A stretch of 7,334 bases of DNA from Candidatus Coatesiibacteriota bacterium (GCA_014728185.1 WJMB01000365.1:1-7334); one strand, 5' to 3'. Shown: positions 1 to 6,574, counted from the first letter of the stretch. Numbers and translations are program-made. Notes: generated from the sequence alone by a model not told the origin.

Positions 1-1
1 A

Positions 2-28
2 CGACCCTCCGCAAGGAGGGTCGCTTTT
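2..28 (+). terminator. Rho-independent terminator of an upstream + strand gene
   Basis: A perfect 9-bp stem (CGACCCTCC at 2-10 with GGAGGGTCG at 15-23) closes a GCAA loop of the stable GNRA class and is followed by CTTTT at 24-28. This is a textbook intrinsic terminator for transcription running left to right. The gene it ends lies outside the window. The stem is symmetric, so it could also stop minus-strand transcripts coming from the peptidase gene if A-rich sequence precedes position 1, which cannot be seen. Confidence 0.9.
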
Positions 29-165
29 GGGTAAGTTTCCGCTTGACTGGAGCGGCGACCTCGCGTCGTCGTTCACATCCGGGAGCCCGCCCCGGAGCGG
101 CCCGACCTTTGCCAAACCCGACCTTCATCCTTCCCGACGCTCTGGATCGCTTCACGGGAAGGCTT

Positions 166-181
166 TGGCACGTTTCTTGCA
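166..181 (+). promoter_or_regulatory. Candidate sigma-54 promoter, rightward
   Basis: TGGCACGTTTCTTGCA matches the RpoN consensus TGGCACG-N4-TTGC(A/T) at every fixed position. The -24 GG (167-168) and -12 GC (179-180) are separated by exactly the required 10 bases. Transcription would start near 192 and run through the right inner arm and then antisense to the peptidase gene. No clear enhancer-binding-protein site is visible, and no gene is correctly oriented downstream. It could be a real promoter of an untranslated RNA or a sequence match carried by the inverted repeat. Confidence 0.55.
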
Positions 182-223
182 GCGGAGCGGGGGTATGTTT
201 TCTCGAGACGAGCCGCGGATTCC

Positions 224-238
224 GCAAGAAACGTGCCA
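224..238 (-). promoter_or_regulatory. Candidate sigma-54 promoter, leftward
   Basis: On the minus strand the right inner arm reads TGGCACGTTTCTTGC followed by GG, again with GG-N10-GC spacing. It therefore mirrors the promoter match at 166-181 and faces it. The predicted start is near 213, with transcription toward the terminator-like stem at 2-28. It is identical to the other match because it lies in the perfect inverted repeat. The base after TTGC is G instead of the preferred A or T. Confidence 0.5.
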
Positions 239-306
239 AAGCCGGGCCGGGCGGAGGTCAGGGTGCGAAGGGGTTTGGCAAAGGTCGGGATTCGTGTCGG
301 CGTCGC

Positions 307-1908
307 CTACTCGGATCGGGTGTCGGCCTCGAGTTCTTCGAGCATGGTCAGCAGGCGGCGCGGATCGCAGTCATCGTAGCCCAGCTCGGCGCTGAGGGTT
401 TGGGGCATGAGTTGGTAGCCACGGCGCCAGAGATCGTGGAGCAGCTCACCGGCGGCGGGTTGGTTCCACCAGCGCGGGCCGTAGTCGCTTTCCAGGCGAT
501 GGCGCAGTTGGGCCTCCAGCATCCAGGCGTAGAGATAGTTTGTGGTGTAGAAGTCCTCGTTGGTATCGAAGACGCCGGTGAGCAGGTCCTCGGGGTCCTG
601 GGTCCAGATGGTGGTCATCTCGATGAGGTTGCGGTAGGCCTCGGCGGGATCGGCCTCCACGCCGTGGAAGACCAGCTCGTAGAGGAAGGCGGTGCAGTAG
701 TAACGCAGGGCGCCGACCTCGCCGAAGAGGCGGCGGCGGCGAAAACGCCGGGCGTTTTCATCCGACATCCCGATGACTTCACTGAGGTAGGCCGGGTTGA
801 CGAACAGGTTCTCGAAGCAGAAGGCGTAGGTCTCGGTGATGGCGTCGTCGCCGAGCTGTTGGTACTCGTAGGTCAACGCGGGGTCGGTATAGGCGAAGTG
901 GCAGGCGTGGCCCATCTCGTGGAAGAGGGTGGCGTAGTCGTCGAATCCCCCGGTGGGTTTGACCATCACCCGGACATCCTCGGGGACCAGCATGGGCCAG
1001 CAGGCCGCGCGGGGTTCCTTGGCGGGGCGGTCCTCGGCGTCCAGGGTGACGTTGTCGCGCTGGTTGAAGTCGAGGCCCAGGTTGTTGATGAAGGCCTCCC
1101 AGCGGGGCAGCAGCTCCTCGGCGGCGAAGTGGGCGTCGTACTCCTCGTCATCCCAGAGCCGCCAGCGCTCGATGCTCGAGAGCGACAGCCGTTCGCGCTC
1201 GGGATACACCTCGGCCACCCGCTCGTCGGCCAGGGTTTCATAGAGCTCCCGGGTCTCGGCGAGGATGTAGAGACAGTCGGCGGCCAGGGCGGCGAAGTCC
1301 CGTCCCCGGGTCCGGCCGTAGTAGTCCAGGTAATCGGCGTAACCCAGCTCGCGGCAGCGCTCGCCGACGCCCCGACGGTACTCCTCCTGCAGGGGGTGGA
1401 GTTCGTTCTGGATGAAGTCGCGGGCCAGGTCGCGCAGCTCCTCGCGCTCGGCGTCGGTTTCCAGCTCGTCGGCGACGGTCCAGATATCGCGGTAGGCGAT
1501 CCATTCGCCCTCGTACTCGACCCCGCCGGCGATCTCGGCCTCCAGGTACTCGATGTAGAGGTCCTCGAGGGGTTCCCAGAGCAGCACGTCCTCGAGGTCC
1601 CGGGCCAGGTAGCGCAGGCCGCGTTCCGCCCCTGGATCGTTGGCCTCCTCACGCAGGCCGTGGATCCAGTCGACGATGGCCGGATCGTAGAGCCAGGCGT
1701 AGCGCTCGAGCAGTTCATCGATCTCGATCTCGGTGCCGTAGGCGTCGCTTTGGTAATAGGCCTCGGCGACCTCGAAGGAGTAAGTCTCCAGTGCGTCGCG
1801 CAGATAGTCCAGGGTCAGGGACTCGCCGTCGGGGCCGGCGGGCGCGGCGGCCAGGGTCGCGCCGACAACGAACAGGCCGAGAAGCGGGATGGCTTTATGG
1901 GTTGGCAT
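307..1908 (-). CDS. Secreted M3-family zinc metallopeptidase (oligoendopeptidase-like)
   Basis: This 533-residue protein looks like an exported peptidase that cleaves oligopeptides. A signal peptide is visible: Lys5, a hydrophobic stretch at about 8-22, and a likely cleavage near AAAPA at 20-24. There is no lipobox cysteine. The zinc site is clear: HEMGH at 330-334 inside DDYATLFHEMGHACHF, with Glu359 (ITETYAF) 25 residues after His334. That is the spacing of the third ligand in family M3, whereas M2 (ACE-like) enzymes have 24. Glu331 would be the catalytic base. A Tyr-rich C-terminal segment (TTNYLYAWMLEAQL, 454-467) resembles the M3 segment carrying the transition-state tyrosine. The protein is somewhat short for the family. 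The ATG is preceded by GAGGTAAC, giving a close Shine-Dalgarno sequence. It is transcribed alone from the promoter at 1950-1978. Family assignment is firm; the substrate is unknown. Confidence 0.88.
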   Translation of the reverse strand: MPTHKAIPLLGLFVVGATLAAAPAGPDGESLTLDYLRDALETYSFEVAEAYYQSDAYGTEIEIDELLERYAWLYDPAIVDWIHGLREEANDPGAERGLRYLARDLEDVLLWEPLEDLYIEYLEAEIAGGVEYEGEWIAYRDIWTVADELETDAEREELRDLARDFIQNELHPLQEEYRRGVGERCRELGYADYLDYYGRTRGRDFAALAADCLYILAETRELYETLADERVAEVYPERERLSLSSIERWRLWDDEEYDAHFAAEELLPRWEAFINNLGLDFNQRDNVTLDAEDRPAKEPRAACWPMLVPEDVRVMVKPTGGFDDYATLFHEMGHACHFAYTDPALTYEYQQLGDDAITETYAFCFENLFVNPAYLSEVIGMSDENARRFRRRRLFGEVGALRYYCTAFLYELVFHGVEADPAEAYRNLIEMTTIWTQDPEDLLTGVFDTNEDFYTTNYLYAWMLEAQLRHRLESDYGPRWWNQPAAGELLHDLWRRGYQLMPQTLSAELGYDDCDPRRLLTMLEELEADTRSE

Positions 1909-1949
1909 GTTACCTCGATCGGGGGGGAGGGTTGACGGTGGACGCCGGT

Positions 1950-1978
1950 ATTATAGCCCATCGGTTCCCCTTTGTCCG
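1950..1978 (-). promoter_or_regulatory. Sigma-70 promoter of the M3 peptidase gene
   Basis: On the minus strand CGGACA (1973-1978, 4 of 6 matches to TTGACA) lies 17 bases from a perfect TATAAT (1950-1955). The predicted start is near 1943, leaving a leader of about 35 bases before the ATG at 1908. The -35 overlaps the 8-bp palindrome GTCCGGAC (1974-1981). Part of that palindrome (CGGACAAA) recurs at the head of repeat copy C. Confidence 0.7.
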
Positions 1979-2249
1979 GACGAGCCTTCCGGTGCCGGGA
2001 TTGGTCCGTATACCAACCGCTCAGTGCAGGGCGGGGCATATCGCTGAGTTTATCGGCGGTCTGTCCCGCGGAAGCTTCCGCTGAGTCATTCCAGAATCGT
2101 TGATGGGACATTCGGGGGAAGCTGATTAGCGGCCGCTTGACCGGTGATAGACAGCGTCAGCCTCCGGCCGCATCGCGCGGGTTTGGTAGAGGGATTATCA
2201 CTCGCATTTATCGAGAGGGGTGCTTCTAACAGATTGTGAATGGCATCAG
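1979..2249. other. Gene-free spacer, possibly a decayed repeat copy
   Basis: I find no gene here. The stretch contains a perfect 14-bp palindrome, GCGGAAGCTTCCGC at 2068-2081. Two words match landmarks of the downstream repeat copies at about the expected distance apart: TGAGT..ATCGGC..TC near 2045-2060 (compare copy A, 2379-2395) and GGGATTATCACTCGCA at 2191-2206 (compare copy C, 6874-6889). This suggests a worn fourth copy, but the match between landmarks is too weak to be sure. Confidence 0.35.
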
Positions 2250-2570
2250 GGAACGTGTTCAGATCAAATCAAAGCTGATATTGAAGGGTTCACCGAGCAA
2301 GCAATCGCACATTGTGTGTGCGACATTGCGCCCGTTACAAGCATCCGCAGTCTTGTTGCTTGATAATGAGGCAGTCATGAGTCGATCGGCAATCGAAAGG
2401 TTGTTTGTTACAAGCCAGTAGGCAGTGCGGGTTATCCCCCAGGCACACCTCTTACAACCGCTACTTTTTTAAACTGATGATATGTGACAGGTGCATCTGC
2501 TACGAAACTTGTATTATCAGCGGAATACAATCACAACTTGGTTCGAACAGGATACGCGATCCCCAGGTTT
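2250..2570 (+). repeat. Interspersed repeat, copy A (about 320 bp)
   Basis: This is one of three recognisable copies of a family with conserved words in fixed order: TGTTCAGA head (2256), GGTTCACCGAGC (2287-2298), TTGATAATGA (2360), ATGAGTCGATCGGCAATCGAA (about 2378-2398), a CCGCTACTT / CTGATGATA block (2456-2481) and ATTATCAGCGG (2513). Against copy C, bases 2360-2449 align without a gap at 68 of 90 identities. An internal hairpin is present: TCGCACA (2305-2311) with TGTGCGA (2317-2323). The reading frame 2236-2421 keeps similarity to a frame in copy C (DNEAVMSRSAIE against DNESVMSRSAIE). I do not trust it as a gene, because copy B does not keep it. Confidence 0.75.
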
Positions 2571-2625
2571 GTTAATCCACTCTTTGAAACTCTCAGCAGC
2601 TAGAGCTAATGGTTCGGTTTGATGT

Positions 2626-2930
2626 GATGATCCATTCGGGCAGATCAGGTAGAAAAAAAGCGGCTCACCGAGCCGGTCTACGCCGTCCCGATGTGCCGCA
2701 CTAAAGAATCGACCCTTTTACCTGATCCCTTACCGATTATCATCACGGTGCTTATGTATCGAATCGAAGTCCGATGCATGACAAATACGAATTACTTTTG
2801 GGGCGGATTGAGGCCCCTGGCAGCCGCCACTGTATGATAACTCATTTGTAACGGTACACTTGGATCTACACGCTTATTATCAGCAGGTTGCAATCACGAT
2901 TCGCTCTGGATGGGGAATACGATCCCTTGA
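2626..2930 (+). repeat. Interspersed repeat, copy B (diverged)
   Basis: Lying directly after copy A in the same orientation, this copy shares GGCTCACCGAGC (2662-2673), a CTTATGTATCGAATCGAA core (about 2751-2768, corresponding to GTTATGAGTCGATCAGCAATCGAA in copy C), CAGCCGCCACT (2821-2831) and TTATTATCAGC (2874-2884). Bases 2874-2926 align with copy A 2511-2563 at about 35 of 53 identities. The middle portion is poorly conserved. It ends just before the padR terminator, so the repeats fill nearly the whole peptidase-padR spacer. Confidence 0.6.
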
Positions 2931-2946
2931 GAGGCTCCTTGAGTGC

Positions 2947-2974
2947 AATTAAAAGGCCCCTCCAGTGAGGGGCC
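2947..2974 (-). terminator. Rho-independent terminator of the padR gene
   Basis: Read on the minus strand, GGCCCCTC pairs perfectly with GAGGGGCC around a 4-base ACTG loop (+ strand 2955-2974), followed by TTTTAATT (2947-2954). It lies about 50 bases after the padR stop codon and ends that transcript. Confidence 0.9.
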
Positions 2975-3024
2975 GATTGATTATCGATTATGGCGCGGAC
3001 TGTGACGGAGTATTGATCCGTCTG

Positions 3025-3624
3025 TTACTTGGGCAGGGCGTAGGGTCCGTCGGCCTCGAACTTGGTCTTCATCAGGTCCTTGTAATCGGTGTTCTCGGCG
3101 GCCTTGACGGCCCAGCGCAGCCACTTGAGCTCGGCCTTGAGCAGGCTGATCCGATGCTCGTAGATCAGGTACTCGCCATAGGTCAGCTCGTTGTTGTCGA
3201 TCTTTTCGCCCCAGGCCGTCTTGATTTCCTCGAGTTCCTCGTTGACAGACTGGGTGCGCTTTTCGATCAGTTCCGCCAGTTTGCCCTGGGGCAGCGAGAT
3301 GGCCTTGGCGAAACCGATGACGATGTCCAGCGAGAAGAACAGACGCTGGGAATGGACGTCGAGTTCATCCAGCCCGTCTTTGAGCATCTGCGTTCCGCTG
3401 TCGGTAAGGGTATAGACGTGACGGGGCGGACGGTTGCCGCGTTGGGTGGTCTTTTCGGTAACCAGCCCCTTCTTTTTGAGTTTTTTGAGGGTATAGTACA
3501 GGTGCCCCGTGGAGACCTCGCTCCAGAGATCGGCGTGGTTGTCTTCGAGGACCTGTTTTAGTTGGTATCCGTGCATCGGTTGCTCAGACAGCAGACCGAG
3601 CACCATCATGTCGACCTTTGTCAT
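3025..3624 (-). CDS. PadR-family transcriptional regulator
   Basis: This is a 199-residue DNA-binding repressor of the larger PadR subfamily. Residues 5-75 form the winged helix: LGLLSEQPMHGYQL (9-22) is the family hallmark, STGHLYYTLKKLKKKGLV (38-55) is the recognition-helix region, and the basic wing holds QRGNRPPRHVYTLTDSG (61-77). Residues 85-180 are helical and charged, as expected for the C-terminal dimerisation and ligand-pocket domain (Vir_act_alpha_C type). The start is fixed by the hallmark position and by AAAGGGGAG ending 6 bases before the ATG. PadR proteins often repress adjacent drug-efflux genes, and a DrrAB-type ABC operon lies divergently upstream, so exporter control is a reasonable inference. 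Autoregulation is likely, given the palindrome at its own predicted start site. Inducer unknown. Confidence 0.9.
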   Translation of the reverse strand: MTKVDMMVLGLLSEQPMHGYQLKQVLEDNHADLWSEVSTGHLYYTLKKLKKKGLVTEKTTQRGNRPPRHVYTLTDSGTQMLKDGLDELDVHSQRLFFSLDIVIGFAKAISLPQGKLAELIEKRTQSVNEELEEIKTAWGEKIDNNELTYGEYLIYEHRISLLKAELKWLRWAVKAAENTDYKDLMKTKFEADGPYALPK

Positions 3625-3676
3625 GGTATTTCTCCCCTTTGTCTGATTGGTCGTCTAGTGGTTGTCTATTTTAGCT

Positions 3677-3686
3677 TGCTTAAGCA
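3677..3686. promoter_or_regulatory. Palindrome at the padR start site, candidate operator
   Basis: TGCTTAAGCA is a perfect 10-bp palindrome lying just downstream of the padR -10 hexamer, over the predicted start of transcription. That is a typical place for an autorepressor to bind. Related words occur in the same spacer at 4068-4075, 4265-4272 (TTTAAGCA) and 4364-4373 (TGCTTAAACA). It is not the ATGT/ACAT dyad known for some PadR proteins. Confidence 0.4.
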
Positions 3687-3687
3687 C

Positions 3688-3716
3688 AGATTAGTTAATC
3701 GAGTATCGTCTGTCAA
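3688..3716 (-). promoter_or_regulatory. Sigma-70 promoter of padR
   Basis: On the minus strand a perfect TTGACA (3711-3716) is separated by 17 bases from TAATCT (3688-3693, 4 of 6 matches to TATAAT). The predicted start is near 3681, giving a leader of about 57 bases. This is a strong constitutive-type promoter, consistent with control by repression. Confidence 0.8.
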
Positions 3717-4702
3717 GGATTATGTAGGGTGCTTTGGAAGTGATAAGGTTGCCTGGGTCGTTGGAAAAGATGCGCTTCATTTACTGTTCTTGTCGTAGGC
3801 AGTCGCCTTTTAACAAGATATGCGTGCTGCAAATTCCAACGACGGATGCATTGCTACGGTTTGGTGTTTGTTCCTGGTTAGGGTATCCTTTCCCTTTGTC
3901 GTAATAAATAGGGTTGCAATCAGTGGTTAATCATAGCCCTTGCCTGGCGTGAGAACTGTTATTATCCTAGCAAAAGGTCTGTATATATCAAAATGATGGG
4001 AATTTCTTCCCGGAATTGCATCATGTCGCCAACTGTACTGGGGCTAGATAACTCTGATACTAGGGTGTTTAAGCATTATGCTCGCAACTATGCCCCTTTA
4101 ATATGAGCGACTGCGAAGCTAATTGACAAGAATGTCTTTTATCTGCTAGGCATGATTTAACCAATGAACTTGGGAATGGTACCACAAAAAAATGATATTA
4201 GCAATTGGCGTTCTCACTTTTTTGCTGATTAGCGCTTGAATTATGTGGTGCGTTGTTTCGGCGCTTTAAGCACACTGCCGGTTCGGATACCAAATGCTGA
4301 AAAGATAAAAATTCTGTCCGAACAGAAAGGTGATGGTATTATAATGTATGGAATTATCACACCTGCTTAAACAGGCATGTATTGTTAATAGCCTGTTATT
4401 ATGTGCCCGATAGTTGTGTATGTCGCCACTGTCAGTGCGCTGTCTGGTGGCACAAATTAGACGTGCTCTAAGCGGACGCTTCTAAGAGAACGCTCTACTT
4501 CGGGAAGTCGCGACTTCTGACTGACATCCCCGAGCTTCACAGCATAAAAAGGCTAACTGCATTTGGCTTAATGGAGCGTGATTGGACCAAATCAGGCTGG
4601 TTTTGTCCGGGTACGTTCCCTGACGCCATGCTGAATTGCGGGCCGGGTGGTCATTGATTGGCGAGTTGAAGAGCGGCTCGTCGGTAAAGGGCGAGGCGTC
4701 TC
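3717..4702. other. Long AT-rich gene-free spacer with hairpins
   Basis: No credible gene is present in either strand between padR and the ABC operon. Visible structure includes TTCTGT/ACAGAA around CCGA (4312-4327), AACAGGC/GCCTGTT with a 14-base loop (4370-4376 with 4391-4397), a two-part stem GCCAC...CAG(TGCG)CTG...GTGGC (4425-4451), and a perfect 14-bp palindrome GAAGTCGCGACTTC (4504-4517). Short words from the interspersed repeat recur: TGTCCGAACAG at 4315-4325 and TGGTTTTGTCCG at 4598-4609 (both reversed relative to copy C), and GAATTATCACACC near 4351. Parts may be decayed repeat copies. Base composition is clearly more AT-rich than in the flanking genes. Confidence 0.6.
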
Positions 4703-4731
4703 TTGCCCAATGGACCGCCCTGACTTATAAT
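4703..4731 (+). promoter_or_regulatory. Sigma-70 promoter of the ABC exporter operon
   Basis: TTGCCC (4703-4708, 4 of 6 matches) is followed after 17 bases by a perfect TATAAT (4726-4731). The predicted start is near 4738, leaving a leader of about 75 bases before the GTG start at 4813. No copy of the padR palindrome overlaps it directly. Confidence 0.75.
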
Positions 4732-4812
4732 CTAGCACAAACTTTATTCTCACAACATCTTCCGGCGCAACCTCCCTCTCTGGATAGTCGGGGATAGTAA
4801 AGCGGGTGAGGC

Positions 4813-5799
4813 GTGAACGATCCGGCCATTCGAGTCGAAGAACTGCTCAAGCGCTATGGCGACCTCACCGCCGTGGACGGGATCAGCTTCGCCGTGCCCG
4901 TCGGAGAGATCTTCGGCTTCCTGGGACCCAACGGCGCCGGGAAGACGACCACCATCTCCATGCTGGCCACCCTGATGCGGCCCACACGTGGGCGGGCCTG
5001 GGTGGCCGGTTACGACGTAGTTAAGCAGGCCGCCGCGGTGCGCCGCCAGATTGGCATCGTCTTCCAGGACTCGACCCTGGATACCAAACTGACCGCCGCC
5101 GAGAACCTGGACTTCCACGCCCGCATCTACGGGGTGAGCGACCGCAAGCGTCGGGTGGGGCGGATGCTCGAGGCCGCCGAGCTCACCGATTGGGCCGACA
5201 AGCTCGCCGACCGCCTCTCCGGGGGGATGCGTCGGCGCCTGGAGGTCGCCCGGGCGCTGCTGCACGAACCCCGGGTGCTCTTCCTCGACGAGCCGACGCT
5301 GGGTCTGGACGTCCAGAACCGCCGCCGCATCTGGAGCGATCTGATCGAGCGCGCCGCCGAGAAAGGCACCACGGTTTTCATCACCACCCACCAGCTCGAG
5401 GACGCCGAGCTCTGTCACCGCGTGGGCATCCTGGACACCGGCCGCCTGGTGGCCTGCGACACCCCCCAGGCGCTCAAGGCCGAGCTGGGCGGCAGCCGGG
5501 TCTATCTGCACAGCCGGCGCGGCGATGAACTTGCCCGGGCCATCCGCAGCCTGGACGGCCTCGAGCCCGAGGTCGACGGCGATGAGGTCACCGTCGTTGT
5601 CGATCACCCCGGCGAGTTCCTCGGCGCCCTGCTCAAGCGCGTCGATTTGCCCGTCTCCGATATCAGTGTGCGGGAGCCCCGCCTGGAGGACGTCTTCCTC
5701 TCCCTGACCGGCCACAGCCTGCGCGACAGCGAGGTGCCCCGCGACGGCGCCTGGCGTACCGTCCATCGCGCCGCCGCCCAGCGCCAGAAACGGAGTTGA
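4813..5799 (+). CDS. ABC exporter ATP-binding subunit, DrrA type
   Basis: This 328-residue cytoplasmic ATPase would power the permease encoded next to it. All nucleotide-binding motifs are intact: Walker A GPNGAGKT (38-45), Q-loop Gln85 (VFQD), signature LSGGM (135-139), Walker B VLFLDE (155-160) with catalytic Glu160, D-loop GLD (164-166) and switch His193. The C-terminal part after about 225 ends in EPRLEDVFLSLTG (288-300), the typical tail of DrrA/NatA-like drug-resistance ATPases. The start is GTG at 4813: an in-frame stop lies at 4807-4809 and the first beta strand begins at residue 6, so no other start fits. The nearest Shine-Dalgarno match, GAGG at 4808-4811, is only one base from the GTG, which is unusually close and may lower translation. 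Substrate unknown; drugs, lipids and peptides are all possible. Confidence 0.93.
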   Translation: MNDPAIRVEELLKRYGDLTAVDGISFAVPVGEIFGFLGPNGAGKTTTISMLATLMRPTRGRAWVAGYDVVKQAAAVRRQIGIVFQDSTLDTKLTAAENLDFHARIYGVSDRKRRVGRMLEAAELTDWADKLADRLSGGMRRRLEVARALLHEPRVLFLDEPTLGLDVQNRRRIWSDLIERAAEKGTTVFITTHQLEDAELCHRVGILDTGRLVACDTPQALKAELGGSRVYLHSRRGDELARAIRSLDGLEPEVDGDEVTVVVDHPGEFLGALLKRVDLPVSDISVREPRLEDVFLSLTGHSLRDSEVPRDGAWRTVHRAAAQRQKRS

Positions 5800-5803
5800 A
5801 CCG

Positions 5804-6574
5804 ATGATCCAGGGCTTCGCCGTCCGCGCCGTCTGGCAGCGCGAGTTCAAGCGCTACTTCCGCGACATACCCCGGGTGGCCGCCTCGGTGGCCCGTCCCA
5901 TGGTCTGGCTGTTCATCTTGGGCATCGGCATCTCGCCCAACTTCGCTCCCGTCTCCGGGTTGGGCTACATCGAGTACATCTTCCCCGGCATGGTGGTGAT
6001 GACCATCCTGTTCACCTCCACGGTGTCGGCCATCAGCATTATCTGGGACCGCGACTTCGGACTGCTCAAGGAGATGCTGACCGCCCCGATCAGCCGCAGC
6101 TCGATCGTGGTCGGCAAGATGCTCGGCGGCGCCACCATCTGCACCATCCAGGGCCTGATCGCCATCCTGCTGGTCTTCTTCACCAACATCCAGCTTCTGT
6201 GGTACAACATCGCCTGGATCCTCATCGCCAGCTTCATCGTCGGCTTCATGCTCGCCGGCATCGGGGTGATCATCGCCAGCCTCGTCGAGACCTACGAGGG
6301 TTTCAGCTCAGTGATGAACTTTCTGATCATGCCCCTGTTCCTGGCCTCCGGCGCCGTTTTTCCGCTGGCCAACCTCCCCCGCTGGGCCTACCTGCTGGCC
6401 CGGGCCAACCCCATCGCCTACGCCGTGGACCTCTTCCGCGGGTTGATGCTCCACCACTACGAGTACACCTTCTTCATCGACATGATGGTCATCTCCGTGC
6501 TGACACTGATCGTCACCGCCTACGCCGTCTACCGCTTCCGCCGCATGGCCCACAAGTGGGGCGGCCGGGGGTAG
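5804..6574 (+). CDS. ABC-2 type transporter permease, DrrB type
   Basis: This 256-residue inner-membrane protein has six predicted membrane segments at about 24-44, 59-80, 107-127, 134-160, 170-190 and 226-245, the usual ABC-2 layout. The conserved cytoplasmic loop WDRDFGLLKEMLTAPISR (81-98), which couples to the ATPase, and FPLANLPRWAYLLARANPIAYAVDLFRG (186-213), before the last segment, are both present and intact. The ATG is 4 bases after the ATPase stop, and GGAG (5792-5795) lies 8 bases before it inside that gene, so the two are translated from one message. Such half-size exporters work as two ATPases plus two permeases. Exported compound unknown. I see no convincing terminator after it before repeat copy C. 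Confidence 0.92.
   Translation: MIQGFAVRAVWQREFKRYFRDIPRVAASVARPMVWLFILGIGISPNFAPVSGLGYIEYIFPGMVVMTILFTSTVSAISIIWDRDFGLLKEMLTAPISRSSIVVGKMLGGATICTIQGLIAILLVFFTNIQLLWYNIAWILIASFIVGFMLAGIGVIIASLVETYEGFSSVMNFLIMPLFLASGAVFPLANLPRWAYLLARANPIAYAVDLFRGLMLHHYEYTFFIDMMVISVLTLIVTAYAVYRFRRMAHKWGGRG

Larger units (their letters stand above)
101..289. repeat. Nested perfect inverted repeat (foldback element)
   Basis: Two perfect inverted repeats are nested. The outer arms are 101-119 (CCCGACCTTTGCCAAACCC) and 271-289, 19 bp. The inner arms are 161-180 (GGCTTTGGCACGTTTCTTGC) and 224-243, 20 bp, around a 43-base centre. The heptamer TTTGGCA or its complement occurs in all four arms in alternating orientation (110-116, 164-170, 234-240, 274-280), so arms can also pair with their neighbours. 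The left spacer has a further small inverted repeat, TTCCCG at 131-136 with CGGGAA at 155-160. The element lies between the terminator at 2-28 and the stop codon of the minus-strand peptidase, and so falls in that gene's 3' region. I see no coding sequence and no obvious target-site duplication. It could be a MITE-like foldback element, a protein-binding dyad or a structured RNA. Confidence 0.9.

Noticed and set aside
43..1935. Open frame of 630 codons on the + strand opposite the peptidase gene
   Set aside because: It is antisense to a well-supported M3 peptidase with a catalytic motif, signal peptide, promoter and Shine-Dalgarno sequence. Its low-complexity Val/Gly/Leu/Glu content is typical of a GC-rich antisense frame.
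2236..2421. Small 61-codon open frame in repeat copy A
   Set aside because: It has no ribosome binding site and no domain, and the frame is not kept in copy B. It is reported only as part of the repeat.
2540..2548. GGTTCGAAC, resembling a tRNA T-loop
   Set aside because: The flanking bases cannot form a T-stem or an acceptor stem, and no anticodon arm lies upstream.
2250..2930. Tandem repeats considered as a CRISPR array
   Set aside because: The units are about 320 bp and diverged, with no short identical repeats or regular spacers, and no cas genes are nearby.
2965..3561. Open frame on the + strand opposite padR
   Set aside because: It is antisense to a clear PadR protein and begins inside the padR terminator region.
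4750..5850. Open frame of 366 codons on the minus strand opposite the ABC ATPase
   Set aside because: It is the complement of an intact ATPase with every motif, and has no recognisable domain of its own.
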